This document shows, one piece after another, positions 6,791-10,258 of a DNA stretch of 10,258 nt. The stretch comes from CAYVBN01 sp964538565. GTDB taxonomy: Bacteria > Pseudomonadota > Alphaproteobacteria > Rhizobiales > Xanthobacteraceae. The notes below the pieces were generated by a model. That model was not told where the DNA came from. It did no database searches and saw nothing but the letters and a program-made list of their open reading frames with translations. The translations under genes and the position numbers were made by a program. Location: positions 1 to 10,258 of the forward strand of contig CAZIGW010000301.1 in NCBI GenBank assembly GCA_964538565.1. The letters run 5' to 3'. Position 1 is the stretch's first letter; every line of letters begins with the position of its first letter.

Positions 6791-7627
6791 TTGAAAGAAC
6801 CCGTGACCCGCGTTTCCCGCATCGGCGAGCTCGAGATCACCTGCGTCAGCGACGGCATTCTCAAGAGCTCGCTCGACTTCGTCCTCGGCATGGAGCGGGA
6901 GGACGCGCGCCGGGTGTCGGGCGCCGGTGCGGACAGCGTGCTGGCCATTCCGGTCAACAATTTCGTCTTCCGGCGCGGCGATGCGACGATGCTGATCGAC
7001 GCCGGCGCCGGCAACACGATGCAGCCGACGCTCGGGCGCCTGCCGGGGAACCTGCGCGCGGCCGGATTCGCTCCGGCCGCGATCACGCACGTGCTGCTGA
7101 CGCATCTGCATCCCGACCACGCCAACGGCCTCGTCGACGACGACGGACGCGCGATCTTTCCCGAGGCGGAGCTGGTCGTGCACGAGACCGAGTTCAATTT
7201 CTGGACCGCCGCGAACGATGGTTCGGAAACCGAGGGCGTGCTGCGCATGCGCGCGCGCAACAAGATCAACCTCGGCCCCTATCTCGACCGGGTGCGGCTC
7301 TTGCGCGACGGCGACGTGTTTCTCGGCTGCACGCCGGTGCTGGCGCCGGGCCACTCGCCCGGCCACACCTGCTGGCGGATCGACACCGGCCGCGAGGCCC
7401 TCGTCGCCTGGGGCGACCTCGTGCATTTCTCCGCCATCCAGATCCCGTATCCGGCGACCGCGGTGAAATACGATCTCGACGCCGATCGAGCGCGCCAGTC
7501 GCGCATGCGCATGCTCGACCTCATCGCCGCCGAGCGCCTCGCCGTCGCGGGGGCCCACGTCGACGCGCCCGGCCTCGGCTACGTCGCGAAGACGGCGACC
7601 GGATACGCCTTCGAGCCCGCCGCCTGA
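6791..7627 (+). CDS. Metallo-beta-lactamase-fold hydrolase, lactonase-like
   Basis: The 278-residue cytoplasmic protein (no signal peptide) has all the metal-site motifs of the superfamily: HLHPDH at residues 105-110 (His105, His107, Asp109, His110), His188 in APGHSPGHT, bridging Asp209 in WGDL, and a final His256 in AGAHVDAPGLG. It should bind two metal ions, usually zinc. This motif set is shared by N-acyl-homoserine lactonases, 4-pyridoxolactonase and other small lactonases or esterases, so hydrolysis of a lactone or ester is likely, but the substrate cannot be assigned. Translation starts at TTG, 11 bases after the MFS stop and with a strong GAGGAG site. The pairing with a GMC oxidoreductase (which can make lactones or aldehydes) and an organic-acid-type carrier fits a short catabolic route. 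Quorum-quenching is an alternative but nothing nearby supports it. Confidence 0.9.
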   Translation: MKEPVTRVSRIGELEITCVSDGILKSSLDFVLGMEREDARRVSGAGADSVLAIPVNNFVFRRGDATMLIDAGAGNTMQPTLGRLPGNLRAAGFAPAAITHVLLTHLHPDHANGLVDDDGRAIFPEAELVVHETEFNFWTAANDGSETEGVLRMRARNKINLGPYLDRVRLLRDGDVFLGCTPVLAPGHSPGHTCWRIDTGREALVAWGDLVHFSAIQIPYPATAVKYDLDADRARQSRMRMLDLIAAERLAVAGAHVDAPGLGYVAKTATGYAFEPAA

Positions 7628-7670
7628 CGCCGGGCCGCGCACGGGCCGGAGGATGACGGGCCGGTTGCAG

Positions 7671-7685
7671 ACGCCCCGTGGGCGT
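7671..7685 (+). terminator. GC-rich hairpin after the MBL hydrolase gene
   Basis: ACGCCC (7671-7676) pairs perfectly with GGGCGT (7680-7685) around a CGT loop, about 45 bases after the stop. No T run follows, so as an intrinsic terminator it would be weak. An imperfect GC stem (CCGGGCC with GGGCCGG) lies just before it. Confidence 0.3.
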
Positions 7686-7762
7686 GCTTGCCGCTGATCG
7701 AGGGCGCTGATACACAGGGGCGGAGCGGCGGCGTGGAAAAAACAGAGAAGCATCAACGCTCC

Positions 7763-7770
7763 GAGGAGGG
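7763..7770 (+). promoter_or_regulatory. Strong ribosome binding site before the putative leader ORF
   Basis: GAGGAGGG is the best Shine-Dalgarno match in the window and lies 6 bases before GTG 7777, not before the RNase D start 60 bases away. GGAG (7765-7768) could pair with CTCC (7772-7775) in a small hairpin that would hide the site. Confidence 0.45.
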
Positions 7771-7776
7771 TCTCCG

Positions 7777-7833
7777 GTGATCCTGCCGGGGCAAGACAGG
7801 CCGTCCCCTCGTGGGTCGGAGAGCTTTGAATGA
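7777..7833 (+). CDS. Putative 18-codon leader ORF overlapping the RNase D start
   Basis: A GTG at 7777, six bases after the strong GAGGAGGG site, opens an 18-codon frame encoding MILPGQDRPSPRGSESFE. Its TGA (7831-7833) overlaps the RNase D ATG (7830-7832) as ATGA, the classic arrangement for translational coupling. The peptide has no membrane segment and no run of one amino acid that would suggest classical attenuation. RNase D also has its own ribosome site (GGAGAG, 7818-7823) inside this frame. The evidence is the start signal and the exact overlap only; a frame this short can arise by chance and homologous conservation is untested. Confidence 0.35.
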   Translation: MILPGQDRPSPRGSESFE

Positions 7834-8444
7834 CCATCCGCCTGCATCGCGGCGATCTTCCCGATCTTTCGCGCTACAAGAATTCGGTCGCCATCGACAC
7901 CGAGACGATGGGACTCGACCTGCACCGCGACCGGCTGTGCGTCGTGCAGTTGTCGCCGGGCGACGGCACCGCCGACGTCGTCCAGATTCCCCCGACCGGC
8001 GCCGAGGCGGTCAATATCAAGCGGCTGCTCGCCGACGCCGGGATCGTGAAGATCTTTCATTTCGCGCGCTTCGACATCGCGATGCTCTACCGCTCGTTCG
8101 GCGTCATGCCGACGCCGGTCTACTGCACCAAGATCGCTTCGTGCCTCACCCGCACCTACACGGACAAGCACGGATTGAAGGATCTCGTGCGCGACATGCT
8201 GGGCATCGACGTCTCGAAGCAGCAGCAGCTCTCCGACTGGGGCGCCGAGACCCTGACCGACGCCCAGGTCGCCTACGCGGCTTCCGACGTCCTGCACCTG
8301 CACGCCCTCAAGGAAAAGCTCGACGCGCTGCTCGCCCGCGAGGGCCGGGAGGAACTCGCCGCCGCCTGCTTCCGCTTCCTGCCGCATCGGGCCCGGCTCG
8401 ACCTTGCCGGATGGGCCGCCGAGGACATTTTTGCCCATTCGTAA
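7830..8444 (+). CDS. rnd: RNase D-type 3'-5' exoribonuclease (short form)
   Basis: RNase D trims the 3' ends of tRNA precursors and other small stable RNAs in the cytoplasm. The 204-residue product holds a complete DEDDy exonuclease domain: Asp23 and Glu25 in IDTET (motif I), Asp82 in FHFARFD (motif II), and Tyr149 with Asp153 in YAASD (motif III). It stops soon afterwards, without the HRDC domains that make E. coli RNase D about 375 residues long; short forms are usual in alphaproteobacteria. The start ATG at 7830 has GGAGAG (7818-7823) six bases upstream and overlaps the stop of the putative leader ORF. A GC-rich hairpin and 140 bases separate it from lptC, the order also seen in related genomes. 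It might instead be named a generic ribonuclease H-like or RNase D-like exonuclease. Confidence 0.9.
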   Translation: MTIRLHRGDLPDLSRYKNSVAIDTETMGLDLHRDRLCVVQLSPGDGTADVVQIPPTGAEAVNIKRLLADAGIVKIFHFARFDIAMLYRSFGVMPTPVYCTKIASCLTRTYTDKHGLKDLVRDMLGIDVSKQQQLSDWGAETLTDAQVAYAASDVLHLHALKEKLDALLAREGREELAAACFRFLPHRARLDLAGWAAEDIFAHS

Positions 8445-8455
8445 GGCGGCAGAAT

Positions 8456-8473
8456 CCGGCGGCCTGCCGCCGG
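8456..8473 (+). terminator. GC-rich perfect hairpin between rnd and lptC
   Basis: CCGGCGG (8456-8462) and CCGCCGG (8467-8473) form a perfect 7-bp GC stem with a 4-base loop, 12 bases after the RNase D stop. No T run follows, so it may slow rather than end transcription, protect the rnd mRNA 3' end, or be neutral. A TAAAAT box (8513-8518) downstream could belong to an lptC promoter, but no -35 is evident. Confidence 0.35.
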
Positions 8474-8584
8474 GCGGCCATATTCGAGGGCGATTTTCTT
8501 GGTGTAAGCTCGTAAAATGGGGGAAACCGCGCCGATTCCGGGTCGCGGTAAGGTGGTCTGGCGATTCGACCGATCGCCGCCGCT

Positions 8585-9277
8585 ATGATGGGACGTATGC
8601 AGGCACACGCTCACGCCTACGGCGCAGAGGGCCGCCGGGACTCCGAACGCGTCTTCCGCCGCGCGGTGCGCCACAGCCGGCGCGTTCGCGTGCTGCGGAT
8701 CGCGATTCCCGCCAGCATCGCGGTGATCCTTGCGATCCTCGCCTTCGTGACGTGGTTCAATCCGCTGCGCATGCTCAACCTGCCGATCGATCCCGGCAAG
8801 CTGGTGCTCTCGGGCACCAAGATCACCATGGAGCAGCCGCGGCTCGCCGGCTACACGCGCGATGCGCGCGCCTACGAGCTCACGGCGCGCGCCGCTGCGC
8901 AGGATCTCACCAGGCCCGACATGCTCGAGCTCAAGGACATCCATGCGCGCGTCGAGATGCAGGACAAGGCGACGGTGGAAATGACCGCCGCCAACGGCCT
9001 CTACGATACCAAGGCGGACGTGGTGAGGCTCGGCGACAACATCCTTCTCTCGTCGACGTCGGGCTACCAGGGACGCCTGAGCGAGGCCGTCATCGACGTC
9101 AAGAAGGGCAATATCGTCTCCGATCGCCCGGTCGAGGTGAAGATGCTCAACGGTACGCTCAACGCCAACCGGCTGGAAGTGCTCAACAGCGGCGATGTCG
9201 TTCGCTTCGAGGGCGATATCGCCATGACGCTGATGCTGCAGTCGGCCGGCGACGAGCCGCAAACGGAAGCCCGATGA
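8585..9277 (+). CDS. lptC: LPS export periplasmic bridge protein LptC
   Basis: LptC is anchored in the inner membrane and passes lipopolysaccharide from the LptBFG ABC transporter to LptA in the periplasm. The product (up to 230 residues) has a basic cytoplasmic N terminus, one membrane helix at about residues 37-58 (VLRIAIPASIAVILAILAF), then a periplasmic beta-jellyroll domain. In it, NPLRMLNLPIDPGKLVLSG, ITMEQPRLAGYT and GNIVSDRPVEVKMLNGTLNANRLEV follow the alphaproteobacterial LptC pattern closely. Three in-frame ATGs (8585, 8588, 8597) compete; none has a strong ribosome site, though GGGA precedes 8597, so the true protein may be four residues shorter. The stop overlaps the lptA start by four bases (ATGA), so the two are translationally coupled. 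It is longer than E. coli LptC (191 residues), as is normal for this class. Confidence 0.92.
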   Translation: MMGRMQAHAHAYGAEGRRDSERVFRRAVRHSRRVRVLRIAIPASIAVILAILAFVTWFNPLRMLNLPIDPGKLVLSGTKITMEQPRLAGYTRDARAYELTARAAAQDLTRPDMLELKDIHARVEMQDKATVEMTAANGLYDTKADVVRLGDNILLSSTSGYQGRLSEAVIDVKKGNIVSDRPVEVKMLNGTLNANRLEVLNSGDVVRFEGDIAMTLMLQSAGDEPQTEAR

Positions 9278-9993
9278 CCGTCCGGATTCTCTCTCGATTC
9301 GCTCTGCTCGTTGCGGCGGTCGCGCTTGGGGGCGCGTTGCCTGCGCCGGCGCAGTCCGCTCCGCCGACGCCGCCGAGCGGCCCGCCCAACGCGCTGCAGG
9401 GCTTCTCGCAGAATCGCGACAAGCCGGTGAAGATCGAATCGGCGACGCTCGAGGTTCGCGACAAGGACAAGGTGGCGACCTTCGGGGGCAACGTCTATCT
9501 GGTGCAGGGCGACACCACGCTGCGTTGCAAGACCCTCGTCGTGTATTACGAGCCGAACAGCACGCCGGGCGCGATCAAGACCGAACGCCCGGGGCCGGGC
9601 GGCCAGCAGCAGATCCGTCGCCTGGAAGCCAAGGGCGGCGTCATCGTCACGCAGAAGGACCAGACCGCGACCGGCGACAACGGCGTGTTCGACATGAAAT
9701 CGAACACCGTGACGCTGCTCGGCAACGTGGTGGTCACCCAGGGACAGAACGTCCTCAAGGGCGACCGGCTGGTGGTGAACCTCACGACCGGCGTGTCGAA
9801 CGTCGAGTGCGGACACTCCAGCCAGTGCCGGGTGCAGGCGCTCATTCAGCCGAACAGTTCGCCGCAGTTCGGCCGTGGCACGGATTCGGGCGGGCGCGGA
9901 GCGGAAGCCGGCGGCGCCAAGGAGCCGAAGGAACCGTCGCGGCCGCGGCAATTGCATCCGACGGGGGCTTTGTCCAACGGGAGCGGGCGGTAG
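9274..9993 (+). CDS. lptA: LPS transport periplasmic protein LptA (OstA-like)
   Basis: LptA forms the periplasmic filament that carries lipopolysaccharide between LptC and LptD. The 239-residue product begins with a signal peptide (residues 1 to about 26, ending LPAPA), then a Pro-rich linker. The OstA-like beta-jellyroll spans about residues 50-190, with KIESATLEVRDKDKVATFGGNVYLVQGDTTL, a Gly/Pro-rich insert near 98-112, and GDNGVFDMKSNTVTLLGNVVVTQGQNVLKGDRLVV. The C-terminal 45 residues are Gly/Pro/Ser-rich and probably disordered. There are three cysteines (85, 179 and 185), the last two in CGHSSQC near the end of the domain. The start ATG at 9274 overlaps the lptC stop and has GGAAG four bases upstream. 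A 66-base gap leads to the probable lptB. Identification is firm. Confidence 0.93.
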   Translation: MTVRILSRFALLVAAVALGGALPAPAQSAPPTPPSGPPNALQGFSQNRDKPVKIESATLEVRDKDKVATFGGNVYLVQGDTTLRCKTLVVYYEPNSTPGAIKTERPGPGGQQQIRRLEAKGGVIVTQKDQTATGDNGVFDMKSNTVTLLGNVVVTQGQNVLKGDRLVVNLTTGVSNVECGHSSQCRVQALIQPNSSPQFGRGTDSGGRGAEAGGAKEPKEPSRPRQLHPTGALSNGSGR

Positions 9994-10059
9994 CGCGGTT
10001 GAAAGCGGGCGGCCAAGCGACTATCACCCGCCCGATCGACCACCGGGCTTGAGGTAGGC

Positions 10060-10258
10060 GTGTTCGACTTTTTCGGATTGTTCGGACGCCGCCGACCGCG
10101 CAAGCGCGGGGCAACGCCCGACGCTTGGAGGATGAACCTCGACAAGATGGGCGGTCCGATCCATTCCGGGCGTCGCAACGATGCGCCAGCCGCGCGGCGC
10201 GAGCCGCCTCGGCCCCGGCCGGGGGACGCGCCCGCGCGTCCTGCGGGCCCCGACGGTG
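10060..10258 (+). CDS. lptB: Probable LptB N-terminal extension (cut by window edge)
   Basis: An open frame begins at GTG 10060, five bases after GAGG (10051-10054), and runs without a stop to the window end (66 codons). It opens with VFDFFGLFGRRRPRKRG, continues with MNLDKMGGPIHSG, and then becomes rich in Arg, Pro and Ala. No ABC-transporter motif is reached before the edge. The call as LptB, the cytoplasmic ATPase of the LPS exporter, rests on the conserved lptC-lptA-lptB order and on some rhizobial LptB proteins having a variable basic extension before the ATPase domain. Alternative in-frame starts are ATG 10132 and ATG 10147; the first has GGAG directly against it and so is poorly spaced. 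If the real start is later, the upstream frame would be chance, but the well-spaced GAGG favours 10060. Confidence 0.6.
   Translation, partial: MFDFFGLFGRRRPRKRGATPDAWRMNLDKMGGPIHSGRRNDAPAARREPPRPRPGDAPARPAGPDG

Noticed and set aside
7688..7716. Promoter for rnd (TTGCCG, 17 bases, TACACA)
   Set aside because: Spacing is right but both boxes are weak matches, especially the -10; not strong enough to list as a feature.
3433..7829. Genomic-island attachment site formed by tRNA-Leu
   Set aside because: I looked for a second copy of the tRNA 3' end (the T-arm and CCTGGGCACCA) before rnd and found none, and there is no integrase gene in the window.
8404..9993. Long plus-strand frame of about 529 codons covering lptC and lptA
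   Set aside because: Its 3' part is the real lptA frame; the upstream part is an out-of-frame reading of lptC and the intergenic hairpin. The ATGA overlap and signal peptide fix the lptA start at 9274.
1..10258. CRISPR array, insertion sequence, toxin-antitoxin or phage genes
   Set aside because: No regularly spaced repeats, terminal inverted repeats, transposase or other such proteins are visible on either strand.

Overview
The window looks like chromosomal DNA of a GC-rich alphaproteobacterium, most likely of the order Hyphomicrobiales (Rhizobiales). This rests on four things: the high GC and the matching codon use of all genes; a probable fzlA next to queG and uppP; the uppP / NDUFA9-like / tRNA-Leu neighbourhood; and the rnd-lptC-lptA-(lptB) order, which is familiar from that group. 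No mobile element, CRISPR array or phage gene was found. Genes fill almost the whole window, and the longest gene-free stretch is under 300 bases.

Layout. Bases 1-1130 (minus strand) hold the 5' part of queG (tRNA queuosine synthesis) downstream of, and overlapping, a GST-fold gene that I read as the FtsZ-binding division protein FzlA. A 267-base gap with possible attenuator-like hairpins leads to uppP (plus strand), which recycles the lipid carrier for peptidoglycan and other envelope polymers. uppP converges on an NDUFA9-like SDR gene (minus). Next come a clear sigma70-type promoter and tRNA-Leu(CAG) on the plus strand.

Bases 3580-7627 hold a metabolic block that looks accessory. A GMC flavin oxidoreductase (minus) is divergent from an ACS-type MFS transporter and a metallo-beta-lactamase-fold hydrolase (plus, tightly coupled). 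Together they suggest uptake, oxidation and hydrolysis (perhaps of a lactone) of a small alcohol or acid. The substrate cannot be told from sequence and no regulator gene is present.

Bases 7777-10258 return to core functions on the plus strand: a possible 18-codon leader ORF, a short RNase D, LptC, LptA and the start of a probable LptB (cut by the window edge). LptC, LptA and LptB are parts of the bridge and motor that carry lipopolysaccharide to the outer membrane. Cell-envelope and division genes (fzlA, uppP, lptCAB) are therefore prominent here.

Nothing in the window is clearly a new biological system. The points most worth checking are the leader ORF overlapping rnd, the competing hairpins before uppP, the oxidoreductase/transporter/hydrolase block beside the tRNA, a CTG start for queG, and the long N-terminal extension of the presumed LptB.
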